Position numbers and translations under genes: made by a program | DNA from: Variovorax paradoxus | GTDB lineage: Bacteria > Pseudomonadota > Gammaproteobacteria > Burkholderiales > Burkholderiaceae_C | Length of the DNA stretch: 64,000 bases | Assembly (NCBI RefSeq): GCF_030811855.1 | Contig: NZ_JAUSRN010000007.1 | Coordinates: 62,001 to 126,000, forward strand | Direction: 5' to 3' | Notes under the pieces: model-generated | Seen by the model: the letters and a program-made list of their open reading frames with translations, nothing else | The model's database searches: none | Told to the model about the DNA's origin: nothing | Shown here: one piece after another, positions 17,776 through 26,560 of the stretch | Layout: each line of letters begins with the position of its first letter | How positions within the stretch are numbered: position 1 is the stretch's first letter

Positions 17776-18410
17776 AAAACAACAAACTCACCGCGCTCGA
17801 GGTCATGCGCGACGCACCGGTCATCCCGGTCATCGTGCTGCACGACGTCAAACATGCCGTGCCGTTGGCGCGCGCGCTGGTGGCGGGCGGCATTCGCATG
17901 CTCGAAGTCACGCTGCGCACGCCGCAGGCGCTCGAATGCATCGAAGCCATTGCGCGGGACGTGCCCGATGCCGTGGCCGGCGCGGGCACCATCCGCAGCG
18001 CCGCCGATGCGCAGGCCTCGGCGTTGGCCGGCGCCAAGTTTGGCGTGAGCCCGGGCTACACGCGCGCGGTCGGCAAGGCCTGCCACGACCTCGGCCTGCC
18101 ATTGCTGCCCGGCGTGGCGACCGGCAGCGAGATCATGATGGCGCAGGAAGACGGCTACACCGAGCTCAAGTTCTTCCCGGCGCTGCAGGCGGGCGGCTTG
18201 CCCATGCTCAAGGCGTGGCAAGGGCCGTTCGGCGACGTCACTTTCTGCCCCACCGGCGGCATCCACGCCGGCAATGCGGCCGAATTTCTTGCGCTCACGA
18301 ACGTGGCCTGCGTGGGCGGCTCATGGATCGTGCCGACCGACGCGATCCGCGATGGCAACTGGGCGCTGATCGAGCAACTGGCACGCGCAGCGAGCCAGCT
18401 GCCGCGCTGA
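17766..18410 (+). CDS. eda: KDPG aldolase
   Basis: Cleaves 2-keto-3-deoxy-6-phosphogluconate to pyruvate and glyceraldehyde 3-phosphate through a Schiff base. The 214-residue protein has the catalytic glutamate in [13 protein letters not shown] (Glu47), the phosphate-binding region [11 protein letters not shown] and GVSPG, and the Schiff-base lysine in ELKFFPA (Lys135), followed by [18 protein letters not shown]. It overlaps edd by 10 bp and is followed after 2 bp by the HAD gene. The window also carries a second aldolase of this superfamily at 32364-33005. Confidence 0.96.
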
Positions 18411-18412
18411 CC

Positions 18413-19141
18413 ATGCGCGCGGATTTCGACGCGAGCGACCTGAAGGTCATCGCGTTCGACGTTTTCGGCACCGTGGTCGATTGGCACAGCGGCATTGCTG
18501 CCGAGGCCGAGCTTGCGTTGCCGGGTGTCGATGGCGCCACCTTCGCCCTGGCCTGGCGCGCCGGCTATTTGCCCGCGATGAAGTCCGTGATGGAGCGCAT
18601 CGCGGCGGGCGAGGGCGGCTTTACGCTGCTGGACGAACTGCACCTGAGCATGCTCGAGCAGGTGCTGCACGATTTCGGCCTGACTGGGCAACTCGATACC
18701 GCCGCCAAGCGCCACCTGAGCCGCGCCTGGCACCGGCTGCCTGCCTGGCCCGATGCGGTCGAGGGGCTCACGCGCCTGAAGAGCAAGTTCACCATCTGCA
18801 CGCTCTCCAACGGCAACATCGGCCTGCTCACCGAAATGGCCAAGCGCGCCGGGCTGCCCTGGGACTGCGTGCTCTCGGCCGAGGTGTTCAAGGCCTACAA
18901 GCCCGACCCGCGCACCTACCTGGGCGTGGCGGGCGTGTTCGACGCAACCCCCGGGCAGGTCATGCTGGCCGCGGCGCATCACGACGACCTGGCCGCAGCA
19001 CGCGTGTGCGGCCTCAAGACCGCCTACATCGAACGGCCCCACGAATTCGGCAGCGCGCAGCCCAAGGACGTTTCTCCCAACGCCGAGAACAACCTGCATG
19101 CCCGCGACATCAACCAGCTGGCCGACCTGTTGGGCTGCTGA
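18413..19141 (+). CDS. Type II haloacid dehalogenase-like HAD hydrolase
   Basis: A 242-residue HAD-superfamily protein of the L-2-haloacid dehalogenase type. Motif I is FDVFGTVVDWHSG with nucleophile Asp16 and, as in dehalogenases, no second Asp two residues later. Motif II is TLSNGN, the lysine is in FKAYKPDPRTY, and motif III is MLAAAHHDDLAAARVCGL. The ATG at 18413 lies 2 bp after eda, so it is probably the third gene of the edd-eda transcript; a link to the pathway, for instance clearing toxic side products, is only inference. True dehalogenase activity cannot be concluded from sequence. Confidence 0.85.
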   Translation: MRADFDASDLKVIAFDVFGTVVDWHSGIAAEAELALPGVDGATFALAWRAGYLPAMKSVMERIAAGEGGFTLLDELHLSMLEQVLHDFGLTGQLDTAAKRHLSRAWHRLPAWPDAVEGLTRLKSKFTICTLSNGNIGLLTEMAKRAGLPWDCVLSAEVFKAYKPDPRTYLGVAGVFDATPGQVMLAAAHHDDLAAARVCGLKTAYIERPHEFGSAQPKDVSPNAENNLHARDINQLADLLGC

Positions 19142-19147
19142 GCGCGC

Positions 19148-20209
19148 TCACCTGGCCCTGGCTGCGCCCAGGGACTTCGCGGACTTGATCATGCCGCGCA
19201 TCATCTGGGTGAGCGGGAATTCCACGAACCTGTACACCATGTGCGAAGCCCAGAACGAGGCGACGCAGACTGCGGCCGCAATGGCGAGAATTTGGGCCGG
19301 CGAAGAGAGGCCGAGCGCCTTCACCGCGATGGGAATGGCCACCAATATGAACGGGTGAAAAAGGTACAGCGAATAGGAGCTGTCCCCAATGGCCAGGATC
19401 GTGCGTGCCTTGGCCCACACCGACCCGAGCATGATGATTCCGACGAACATCATGGCCGACGGGATTGCCAGCGCAAACCCCCGGAGTTCGCTGTTTCCGA
19501 AGCCCCACGAAATGGCCAGGTAGGCAAGAAAAGCACCGGCGGTGGTCAAGACAATCGACAAGGGAGTGCGTTGCCGCAGCAGCCCCTTTTTGAAAGCCAC
19601 GCCAATAGCGACGCCGAACGCAAACTCGACGAACAAGGAAAAATTCATGACCTTGTGGTCGATGCCGGAGAGCAGCCCGATGAACGATGCGGCGGCTAAT
19701 ACCAGGCAGGCGATGTACGCGTTTCTTGGCTTGGCCACGGGAAGTGCGACAAGTGCCCACAGCCCGTAGAAGATGATCTCGTAGGTCAGCGTCCAGCCGT
19801 TGTTGACCAGATAGGGCGCAGAGGTCGGCCACAAGAAGAATGATGCGGCGACATCGGTCGCTTCTTTCGCGTTGCTGTTGATCAGCTTGGGCGCCATGAG
19901 GAAGACGAGCAGCGCCAGCAGCGAGAGTCCCCAGTAAAGCGGAAACACTCTCACGATCCGCTTTTCCATGAACTCCACGTGCGTCATCGTCTTGTTGGCG
20001 GTGACGAAGTAGATGATGAAGCCGCTGATCATGAAGAAGACGTCCACCCCGACGATCCCGAAATCGAACAGGGGAATCGCGCCACCAGACAGCGCATGCG
20101 CCTTTTGCGCTGCGTGGTGAATGACGACCAGGAGGGCGGCAATGCCTCGCCCTGCCTGGATGGATTCGACGTACTGGGGCTGGTCGACCGCAATGGATTG
20201 AGACTTCAC
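19148..20209 (-). CDS. Acyltransferase 3 family membrane protein
   Basis: A 353-residue polytopic protein of the OafA/YrhL-type acyltransferase 3 family, which adds acetyl or other acyl groups to sugars of surface polysaccharides. It has the opening YVESIQAGRGIAALLVVIHH with the family's catalytic His region, GIVGVDVFFMISGFIIYFV, KRIVRVFPLYWGLSLLALL, WTLTYEIIFYGLWAL and about ten membrane helices. It starts with GTG at 20209 and overlaps the upstream gene by 4 bases (GTGA). Base composition is visibly lower in GC than the flanking eda and gloA regions, suggesting transfer. The acceptor is unknown. Confidence 0.9.
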   Translation of the reverse strand: MKSQSIAVDQPQYVESIQAGRGIAALLVVIHHAAQKAHALSGGAIPLFDFGIVGVDVFFMISGFIIYFVTANKTMTHVEFMEKRIVRVFPLYWGLSLLALLVFLMAPKLINSNAKEATDVAASFFLWPTSAPYLVNNGWTLTYEIIFYGLWALVALPVAKPRNAYIACLVLAAASFIGLLSGIDHKVMNFSLFVEFAFGVAIGVAFKKGLLRQRTPLSIVLTTAGAFLAYLAISWGFGNSELRGFALAIPSAMMFVGIIMLGSVWAKARTILAIGDSSYSLYLFHPFILVAIPIAVKALGLSSPAQILAIAAAVCVASFWASHMVYRFVEFPLTQMMRGMIKSAKSLGAARAR

Positions 20210-21384
20210 GAGCTGCGATCCTCGGCGAGGGGACGAGCAAAAGCCGCAGCGGCGGGAGTCGTCGAGGAAGCGGGCGTAGAAGTGGCGGCCTTCCTGCGCC
20301 GCAGCAGCTTTTCCTGCGCCAGTTCGCTTTTCTGCACCAGCGCCAAGGCGGAAAAAACAAGCGGACTCACAATGGCGAAGTGCCGGGCGAACGAGCCGAA
20401 ATCAGGCTCGAACACGCCCTCGATGATGAGAAAGGACAGCGGCGCCAACGCGACCTTGCCGGCCTGGATCAAATTCTTGCTGTCGGATTTAACGCCCTTG
20501 ACGATCGCCTGCACCATCCAGATGAAGGTGAAGGGCATGATCGAAATGAATGCCAACTGGCTGACCGATCCAAAACGCAAAAGCTCAAGAGGAAATGCCA
20601 GCCGGAAAAAGGTGATCGTGGCATTGAGTGCCTGGAGAATGGCATTGTCGGAAGCAATGACCGCATCGATGACCGTTCGCGAACCTTCGGCGCCCACGTC
20701 TCTGTTTTCATTGACCGCGGCGCGGGCGAAGTCCAGCGTGGCGCCCAATGCAATCTGGAACGTCAGCGAAAGCGCGATGTAAATCAAAACGATGACAACG
20801 AACAGCCTGAATACGGTGAGTTGATTTCTTAAGAGTCTCAATCCGAGCCAGGTGGCGCTGACCAGCAGCCAGTATTTTCTGACCACCCAACCGTAGACCG
20901 TCGAAGATAAAAACCACGTGAGCCCGAACCAGCTTTGTTGTGCCGCCATGATCGAAACGAGCACCACGCAGGCGGAAAGCATGTCCTTTGAAAGGACCGA
21001 AAGAAAAATGGCCCTGATGAAACCCCATCCCAGGGAAACGAGAAAAACGCCGAGAGATATCCGGCTGAATTGAAATATGGGTATGAGGGTGAGCGAGACG
21101 CTCAGGAGGGCGCCCGCAATCGGAGCCGTTTTTGCGCTCAGCCCCACCGATTCGAGCAGGAACGCGCTGCATGCGTAGGAGTTTCGTTCCTCCACCGACG
21201 TGGAGGCGATCTGGCATGAGTCGGCACCGAAGAAGCTCAGCAGCGTTTCTTCATCAGGAAAATTCTGTGCGGCCGTGTCGTGGTAAGCAAAAGGTATTGC
21301 TCCCACAATCAGGGCGGCAAACAAAAATATGATGAGCGATATGGCCGGATCAATGGCTTTGCCGCGAATGCTGAGAATGGTCAA
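20206..21384 (-). CDS. Polytopic membrane protein, possible polysaccharide polymerase-like
   Basis: No family firmly recognised. At least nine hydrophobic segments cover the protein (e.g. SLIIFLFAALIVGAIPFAY, GALLSVSLTLIPIFQF, FRLFVVIVLIYIALSLTF, APLSFLIIEGVF), with a large soluble loop around NFPDEETLLSFFGADSCQ. Layout and the acyltransferase partner suggest surface-glycan assembly, but that is inference. The start is doubtful: the only standard start is TTG at 21384 without a Shine-Dalgarno, yet the frame stays open upstream to a TGA at 21448-21450 and the extra residues (FELFSTFTLLLSGQPLTIL) look like part of a first helix. Codon use and lower GC set the pair apart from its neighbours. Confidence 0.65.
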   Translation of the reverse strand: MTILSIRGKAIDPAISLIIFLFAALIVGAIPFAYHDTAAQNFPDEETLLSFFGADSCQIASTSVEERNSYACSAFLLESVGLSAKTAPIAGALLSVSLTLIPIFQFSRISLGVFLVSLGWGFIRAIFLSVLSKDMLSACVVLVSIMAAQQSWFGLTWFLSSTVYGWVVRKYWLLVSATWLGLRLLRNQLTVFRLFVVIVLIYIALSLTFQIALGATLDFARAAVNENRDVGAEGSRTVIDAVIASDNAILQALNATITFFRLAFPLELLRFGSVSQLAFISIMPFTFIWMVQAIVKGVKSDSKNLIQAGKVALAPLSFLIIEGVFEPDFGSFARHFAIVSPLVFSALALVQKSELAQEKLLRRRKAATSTPASSTTPAAAAFARPLAEDRSS

Positions 21385-21685
21385 TGGCTGGCCGCTTAAA
21401 AGAAGCGTAAAGGTAGAAAATAGTTCGAAGGCGCGCCACCGGACGATTCATCCGAGTGGACGGCCTTGCCGAACTCTAAAGGGGCTTGATTGCGGATTCG
21501 GGAAACGGCGCGCGGAGCATCGAGCATCGGCGCCGTACCCAGAGAAAATACCAGCAAAGAATATGCCGATCGCCTGCGAAAAGGTGATCATTTGTATCCT
21601 CAATTCGCTGCACTTCATTTAAACGGCGTCCCTCCTGAGGGCCGCTTCGTCCGAGCAAGGAGCGGCCGCAGGCCGCAAAGTCGGG
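21385..21685. other. 301-bp spacer without a credible gene
   Basis: This stretch separates the low-GC membrane pair from gloA. The part next to the membrane gene may be its lost or mis-framed N-terminus (21385-21451). The remainder is comparatively AT-rich and should contain the promoter for the pair. A small hairpin GCGGCC-GCA-GGCCGC (21662-21676) lies just downstream of the gloA stop and may end that transcript. Small open frames crossing the region have no ribosome-binding site or recognisable motif. Confidence 0.5.
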
Positions 21686-22123
21686 CTATGAGGCGCGCAA
21701 TGCGTCCGTGCCGGCTCCAGGCTGGCCCTGGACCTTCGATTTGTCTTGTATCAATTCGACCTTGTAGCCGTCGGGATCGGTCACGAAGGCGATCACCGTG
21801 GTGCCGCCCTTTACCGGGCCCGCTTCCCGCGTGACCTTGCCGCCAGCCGCCTTGATCTTCTCGCAGGCGGCATAGGCGTCGGGCACGCCAAGCGCGATGT
21901 GGCCGTAGGCGGTGCCGAGCTCGTAGCTTTCGGTGCCCCAGTTGTAGGTGAGTTCGATCTCGGCCTGTTCGGGGTTGCCGTTGCCGTAGCCGAGGAAGGC
22001 GAGGCTGTATTTGTACTCGGGGTTCTCCGATGTGCGCAGCAGGTTCATGCCAAGCACCTGGGTGTAGAAGTCGATCGAACGCTGGAGGTTGCCGACGCGC
22101 AGCATGGTGTGGAGAAATCGCAT
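21686..22123 (-). CDS. gloA: Glyoxalase I (lactoylglutathione lyase)
   Basis: Isomerises the methylglyoxal-glutathione hemithioacetal to S-lactoylglutathione, the first step of methylglyoxal detoxification. From the ATG at 22123 the protein is 145 residues and close to the E. coli enzyme over its whole length: [61 protein letters not shown] and [23 protein letters not shown]. The four metal ligands His5, Glu57, His75 and Glu123 are in place, and the short form suggests a nickel-type enzyme. It follows the GST gene on the same strand (41 bp gap). Confidence 0.97.
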   Translation of the reverse strand: MRFLHTMLRVGNLQRSIDFYTQVLGMNLLRTSENPEYKYSLAFLGYGNGNPEQAEIELTYNWGTESYELGTAYGHIALGVPDAYAACEKIKAAGGKVTREAGPVKGGTTVIAFVTDPDGYKVELIQDKSKVQGQPGAGTDALRAS

Positions 22124-22164
22124 CTCGTGGTATTTGTGGTGAGGGGAAGGAATGCCGATTCTCG

Positions 22165-22845
22165 TTATTGCGCTAGCTCGAGCAAGTGCGCCTCGTGCTT
22201 GCGCAAGAACTCGCGCAGGTGCTGCGGATACTCCGGGACCACGGCGCTCTGAACACTGGGGCGCACCGCCAGCGCGTGGCGCCATGCATTCACCTTCGGC
22301 AAGGCGTCGAAGATGTGCGAGTTGCTGATTTCTTCGAACACCTCGAAGTAGCGAAAGATCGGCGCGAACACCGCGTCGACCAGACTGAAGTTGGCGCCGG
22401 CGAAGTAGGGTCCCGCACCCAGCGCGGCTTCGACGCGCTCGAACTTGGCGGCGAGTGCCAGGCGCTTCTGCTCGAACACTTCGGCGTCGCGCGTGGTTTC
22501 GTAGCCCCACAGGTCGCCGAGGATGGCCGAGCCGAATTCCATCCACGCGCGGTGCTCGGCGCGGGTGAGCGGATCTTCCGGATGCAGGCGCGGGCCCGGC
22601 TGCGTTTCTTCGAGGTACTCGCAGATCACGTTGCTCTCGAACAGCACCGCTTCGCTGCCGTCGGGCCGTGCCAGCCGCAGCAGAGGCACCTTGCCGAGCG
22701 GCGAGATGGCGATGAACCAATCGGGCTTGTTGGCAAGGTCGATCACGACGCGTTCGAACGGCACGTTCTTTTCGGCCAGCGCGATGGCTGCGCGCTGAAC
22801 GTAGGGGCACAGCAGGTGGCTGACGAGGGTGAGTGGCTTGGACAT
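22165..22845 (-). CDS. Glutathione S-transferase family protein
   Basis: A cytosolic GST fold of 226 residues. The thioredoxin-like N-terminal domain begins [20 protein letters not shown] with Cys13 in the place of the catalytic Ser/Tyr, as in omega- and lambda-like classes, and has the cis-proline GKVPLLRL and the glutathione-binding [11 protein letters not shown]. The helical C-terminal domain contains [23 protein letters not shown] with the usual capping-box region. Cysteine GSTs act more as glutathione-dependent reductases or dehalogenases than as conjugating enzymes. It precedes gloA, another glutathione enzyme. Confidence 0.9.
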   Translation of the reverse strand: MSKPLTLVSHLLCPYVQRAAIALAEKNVPFERVVIDLANKPDWFIAISPLGKVPLLRLARPDGSEAVLFESNVICEYLEETQPGPRLHPEDPLTRAEHRAWMEFGSAILGDLWGYETTRDAEVFEQKRLALAAKFERVEAALGAGPYFAGANFSLVDAVFAPIFRYFEVFEEISNSHIFDALPKVNAWRHALAVRPSVQSAVVPEYPQHLREFLRKHEAHLLELAQ

Positions 22846-22951
22846 GGCGTTTGCGTTCTCGAAGAAGAAAAGTTGAAGGAGAGCGCCGCGATTCTTCCGA
22901 CACCGAACAACCTTTTCCCGGAAAGCCCATTCGCCGAATGGGCGCCTTGTG

Positions 22952-23635
22952 CTATTGGGCGGTGTCCAGCCAGTGCGTGATCCGGCCCCCGTGCATCACG
23001 CCGATACGGTCGGCCATGGCATGGGCCTCGGCCTCGTTGTGCGTGACCAGGATGGCGGTCTGCCCGGCGCGCTTGAGAATGCCGCGCACCTCCGCCGTCA
23101 GGCGCTCGCGCGTGCCGCCATCGAGATTGGAAAAAGGCTCGTCGAGCAGCAGCAGTGCGGGCGAGGGTGCCAGCGCGCGGGCTAGCGCGATGCGCTGCTG
23201 TTGGCCGCCCGAGAGCTCATGCGGAAAGCGCTCGCCGGCATCTGCAAGGCCGACCAGCGCCAGCATCTCGGCCACGCGCGCCTGCTGCTGCGCACGGCTC
23301 GCACGGCGAAGGCCGAAGGCCACGTTCCGGCCCGCCGAAAGATGGGGAAAGAGTGCGTACTCCTGGAACATCATGCCCACGCGCCGCTGCTCCGGCGGCA
23401 GGTGCACCTCTGTCGACGAGAGCAACGCGTCACCCAGACGGATGCTGCCGGCGCGCAGCGGCTCGAAGCCGGCAATCGCGCGCAGCACCGTCGTCTTGCC
23501 GCAGCCTGAAGGCCCGAAGAGGCATGCGATGTCGCCCGCCGGCAGCGAGAGCGAGAAGTCGCTCAACACCGTGTGCAGCCCGCGCGGTGTCTCATAGGCG
23601 AGCTGGATCGATCCGATGAAAAGTGGGGAACTCAT
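22952..23635 (-). CDS. fbpC: Ferric iron ABC transporter ATPase, short form
   Basis: The ATP-binding subunit of the iron(III) importer. In 227 residues it has Walker A GPSGCGKTT, the Q-loop segment MMFQEYALFPHLS, the signature LSGGQQQRIALARAL, Walker B LLLLDEPFSNLD and the switch histidine ILVTHNEAEA. It ends soon after the switch region, so the C-terminal regulatory domain of the roughly 350-residue FbpC of Neisseria and Haemophilus is absent. It overlaps the permease gene by 4 bases. Iron as substrate is inferred from the binding protein and Fur box of the operon. Confidence 0.88.
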   Translation of the reverse strand: MSSPLFIGSIQLAYETPRGLHTVLSDFSLSLPAGDIACLFGPSGCGKTTVLRAIAGFEPLRAGSIRLGDALLSSTEVHLPPEQRRVGMMFQEYALFPHLSAGRNVAFGLRRASRAQQQARVAEMLALVGLADAGERFPHELSGGQQQRIALARALAPSPALLLLDEPFSNLDGGTRERLTAEVRGILKRAGQTAILVTHNEAEAHAMADRIGVMHGGRITHWLDTAQ

Positions 23636-25311
23636 GTCTTGTCCAGGCCGGGCAGCGCCGATGGCGTGCCCAGTTGATTGCGCGCCAGCAGCATCACCGG
23701 CAGCAGGCCCACTGCGACGATGGCAAGGGCGGCAATGGCGCCTTCTTCATACGTGCCGCGAGCGGCCTCGGCATAGAGCCAGGTGGCCAGCGTGTCGAAG
23801 TTGGCGGGGCGCAGCAGCAGCGTGGCGGGCAGTTCCTTCATGGCATCGACAAAAACCAGCAGCGCACCGGTCGCAATGGCGGGCTGCAGTAGCGGCAGGT
23901 GCACGCGCCGCAGCGTGCCGCCGCTGGTCTCGCCCAGCAGGCGCGAGGCTTGTTCGATGGCGGGCGGAATGCGCGCAAGTCCGGCTTCGATGCCGCCGAC
24001 AGGCATGGCGAGGAAGCGAATCGCGCAGGCCACCACCAGCACGATGCCCGCACCCATGAGCGGCAGGCCCTGCAGGCCGAGCACGCTGGCCAGCGCCGAG
24101 TCGACCGCGAGCGCGGGCGTGAGCAGGCCGATGGCGAGGACCGTGCCCGGCACCGCGTAGCCCAGCGTGGCCACGCGTGCCTGCCAGCGCGCGCGACTGG
24201 GATGCGAGCCCTGGCTGCGTGCCGTCCATGCGACGACCAATCCCGCCGCTACCGCCACCACCGTCACCCCGGCAGCCAGGGCCAACGTGTTGCCGAGACT
24301 TGCCAGCAGGCCATGCGAGACACCGCCGCCCTGGTGCAGCCGCTTGGCGCTCTCCCACACCAGGTAGAGGGCCGGCGCCACGAAACCGATCAGCACCGGC
24401 AGCGTGGCGATGGCGGTTGCGAGCCAGGCGGCGCTGCCGTGCAGGCGGCGCGGCTGCATGGCGCGCATGCGTTGGGCCGAGCCAAAGCGCTGGTGCTGGC
24501 GGCCGTTGCGTTCGAGCCAGACCAGCGCCACCACCACAAACAGCATCGCGCAGGCGATCTGCGCCGCGCCCGCCAGGTCGGAGCGCGTGATCCACGTGGT
24601 GTAGACCGCCACCGTGAGCGTGTTGATGCCCAGGAATTCCGAGGCGCCGATGTCGTTCAGCGTTTCGAGCAGCGCAAGGCTCAGGCCCACGGCAAGCGCC
24701 GGCCGTGCCAGCGGTAACGCCACGCGAAAGAACGCGCCCCGTCGGCTCTCGCCCAAGGTGCGGGCAGCCTCCATCAGGTGCGCGGGCTGCGTCATGAACA
24801 TGGCACGCGCGGTCATGTAGACGTAGGGATAGAGCACGAAGCCGAGCACGAAGATCGCGCCCGGCATCGAGCGCAAGTCGGGCAGGCGGAACTGGCGGGG
24901 GCTGTCGAAGCCCAGCGCCCAGCGGATCGCGCCCTGCACCGGGCCGATCGGGTGCAGCAGGTCGAGATAGGCGAAGGCGACGATGTAGGTCGGCATTGCG
25001 AGCGGCAGCAGCAGCGCCCAGTGCAGCACGCGCCGGCCCGGAAAGTCGCAGGCCGTGACCAGCCAAGCGCAGCCGGTGCCGATCACCAGCACCAGCGTGC
25101 CAACGCCTGCCAGCAGCACGGCCGTGTTGAGGGCGGCGCGCGGCAGCACGTGCGCGAACAGCGGCCCCCAGTGCCCCACGCCGGAGCCGAATGCCAGCCA
25201 TGCCAGCGTGAGCACCGGCGCAAGCACGCCGATGGCGATGGCGAACGAGGCAGAGCGCCAGAGCGGGCCTGCAGCGTGCAGGCCCGGCAAGTGGCGCCGT
25301 GGGATCAGCAT
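23632..25311 (-). CDS. fbpB: Ferric iron ABC transporter permease, fused two-domain
   Basis: A 559-residue inner-membrane permease made of two homologous halves of about six helices each, as in FbpB/SfuB. Both EAA-type loops that dock the ATPase are visible: MEAARTLGESRRGAFFRVALPLARPAL (first half) and IEQASRLLGETSGGTLRRVHLPLLQPAI (second half). It starts at 25311, 34 bp after the binding-protein gene's stop, and overlaps the ATPase gene by 4 bp. The fusion removes the need for a dimer of separate permeases. Confidence 0.92.
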   Translation of the reverse strand: MLIPRRHLPGLHAAGPLWRSASFAIAIGVLAPVLTLAWLAFGSGVGHWGPLFAHVLPRAALNTAVLLAGVGTLVLVIGTGCAWLVTACDFPGRRVLHWALLLPLAMPTYIVAFAYLDLLHPIGPVQGAIRWALGFDSPRQFRLPDLRSMPGAIFVLGFVLYPYVYMTARAMFMTQPAHLMEAARTLGESRRGAFFRVALPLARPALAVGLSLALLETLNDIGASEFLGINTLTVAVYTTWITRSDLAGAAQIACAMLFVVVALVWLERNGRQHQRFGSAQRMRAMQPRRLHGSAAWLATAIATLPVLIGFVAPALYLVWESAKRLHQGGGVSHGLLASLGNTLALAAGVTVVAVAAGLVVAWTARSQGSHPSRARWQARVATLGYAVPGTVLAIGLLTPALAVDSALASVLGLQGLPLMGAGIVLVVACAIRFLAMPVGGIEAGLARIPPAIEQASRLLGETSGGTLRRVHLPLLQPAIATGALLVFVDAMKELPATLLLRPANFDTLATWLYAEAARGTYEEGAIAALAIVAVGLLPVMLLARNQLGTPSALPGLDKT

Positions 25312-25345
25312 TCGGGCACCGTGGACGCGTGCCCGGCAATCTCGA

Positions 25346-26407
25346 TCACTGGTCGAAACCGACCTTGTCGACCAGTGCGCTGGCTTGCTTGCGGTACTTG
25401 GCGATATCGGCCACCGGCAGCGTGTCGGCCTTCAGCTCGCCGATGGTTTCGCCGATGATCGGGTCGAGCGCCACGCCCTTGCGCACCGGATACTCGTAAT
25501 TGGCTTGCGCGTACAACGACTGCGCCGGCTCCGACACCAGGAACTCGAGCAGCTTGACCGCGTTGGCGCGCTGCGGCGCGTTCTTGGCCACGGCCGCGCC
25601 GCTGATGTTGACGTGGGTGCCGCCGCTCTTGGCGCTGGCGAAGGTCGGGCGGACCACCTTGATCGCATCGCCCCACTTGCGCGCGTCGGTGCCTTCCTTG
25701 GAGCCCTTCATCTGGCCGACGTAGTAGGAGTTGGCCAGGCCGATGTCGCAGATGCCGCCCAAGATGTCACGCGCCACGTCGCGGTCGCCGCCCGTGGCCT
25801 TGCGCGCCAGGTTGGCCTTGACGCCCCGCAGCCACTGCTCGGTCTTGGCCTCGCCGTCGTGCGCGATCATTGCCGCGACCAGTGCCGTGTTGTAGGGGTG
25901 CTGGCCCGCGCGGATGCAGACCTTGCCCTTCCACTTCGGGTTGGCCAGGTCTTCATAGCGGAAGCTGGTGAGCGGCTGGTTCTTGTCGGCGTAGAGCACG
26001 CGCGCGCGCAGCGAGAGCGCGAACCACTGCCCGTCGGCGCCGCGCAGGTTGGCGGGCACGGCCGATTCGAGCGCGGCCGACTTGACCGGCTGCGTCACGC
26101 CGCCATCGACCAGGTCCATCAGGTTGCCGATGTCCACCGTCATCAGCACGTCGGCCGGCGAGCGTGCGCCTTCCGCCTTGACCCGCTCCAGCAGGCCGTC
26201 CTTCACGAACACGGTGTTGACCTTGATGTTGCTCTGCGTGCTGAAAGCGGTGATCAGCGGCTGGATCAACGCGGGCTCGCGCGTCGTGTAGAGCGTGAGT
26301 TCGTCGTTGGCGGCATGGGCGGGCAGGGCGGTAGCGGCCAGCCAGGCGGCGGAGACGCCGATCAGTGCGCGGGCAGCGCGGCCTTGGACGCCGAAGCGGT
26401 CGGTCAT
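25346..26407 (-). CDS. fbpA: Iron(III) ABC transporter periplasmic binding protein
   Basis: A 353-residue periplasmic receptor. The signal peptide ends near LPAHA|ANDELTLYTTREPALI, and the mature part begins with the LTLYTTR motif common to ferric-binding proteins. Other family segments are VFVKDGLLERVKAEGARSPADVLMTVDIGNL, CIRAGQHPYNTALVAAMIAHDGEAKTEQWLRGVKANLARKATGGDRDVARDILGGICDIGLANSYYVGQM, where the paired tyrosines ligate iron. The gene has a good Shine-Dalgarno (GGAGGA) and a Fur box 57 bp upstream, so it is the first gene of an iron-repressed fbpABC operon. Confidence 0.93.
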   Translation of the reverse strand: MTDRFGVQGRAARALIGVSAAWLAATALPAHAANDELTLYTTREPALIQPLITAFSTQSNIKVNTVFVKDGLLERVKAEGARSPADVLMTVDIGNLMDLVDGGVTQPVKSAALESAVPANLRGADGQWFALSLRARVLYADKNQPLTSFRYEDLANPKWKGKVCIRAGQHPYNTALVAAMIAHDGEAKTEQWLRGVKANLARKATGGDRDVARDILGGICDIGLANSYYVGQMKGSKEGTDARKWGDAIKVVRPTFASAKSGGTHVNISGAAVAKNAPQRANAVKLLEFLVSEPAQSLYAQANYEYPVRKGVALDPIIGETIGELKADTLPVADIAKYRKQASALVDKVGFDQ

Positions 26408-26463
26408 GAAGGATCCTCCAGGTGCAGAGACGTGTTTTGGAAAAGCATCGCAACCGCGTGGCT

Positions 26464-26482
26464 GACGATGAGAATCATTATC
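26464..26482 (-). promoter_or_regulatory. Fur box upstream of fbpA
   Basis: Read on the minus strand, GATAATGATTCTCATCGTC matches the 19-bp Fur consensus GATAATGATAATCATTATC at 15 positions. It is 57 bp upstream of the fbpA start codon in the 153-bp spacer, where it would overlap the promoter and allow repression by iron-loaded Fur. Confidence 0.82.
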
Positions 26483-26560
26483 ACTGCCCTTGTGGAGCTT
26501 TTTACGTCCTTGCTCTTACATGGCGAAGGACTACCCGGATGAAGCTGCCGCGCTAGGCGT

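Noticed and set aside
21329..21622. A 97-residue plus-strand frame in the spacer next to the low-GC pair
   Set aside because: No ribosome-binding site, no recognisable motif, and it overlaps the membrane-protein gene in antisense.
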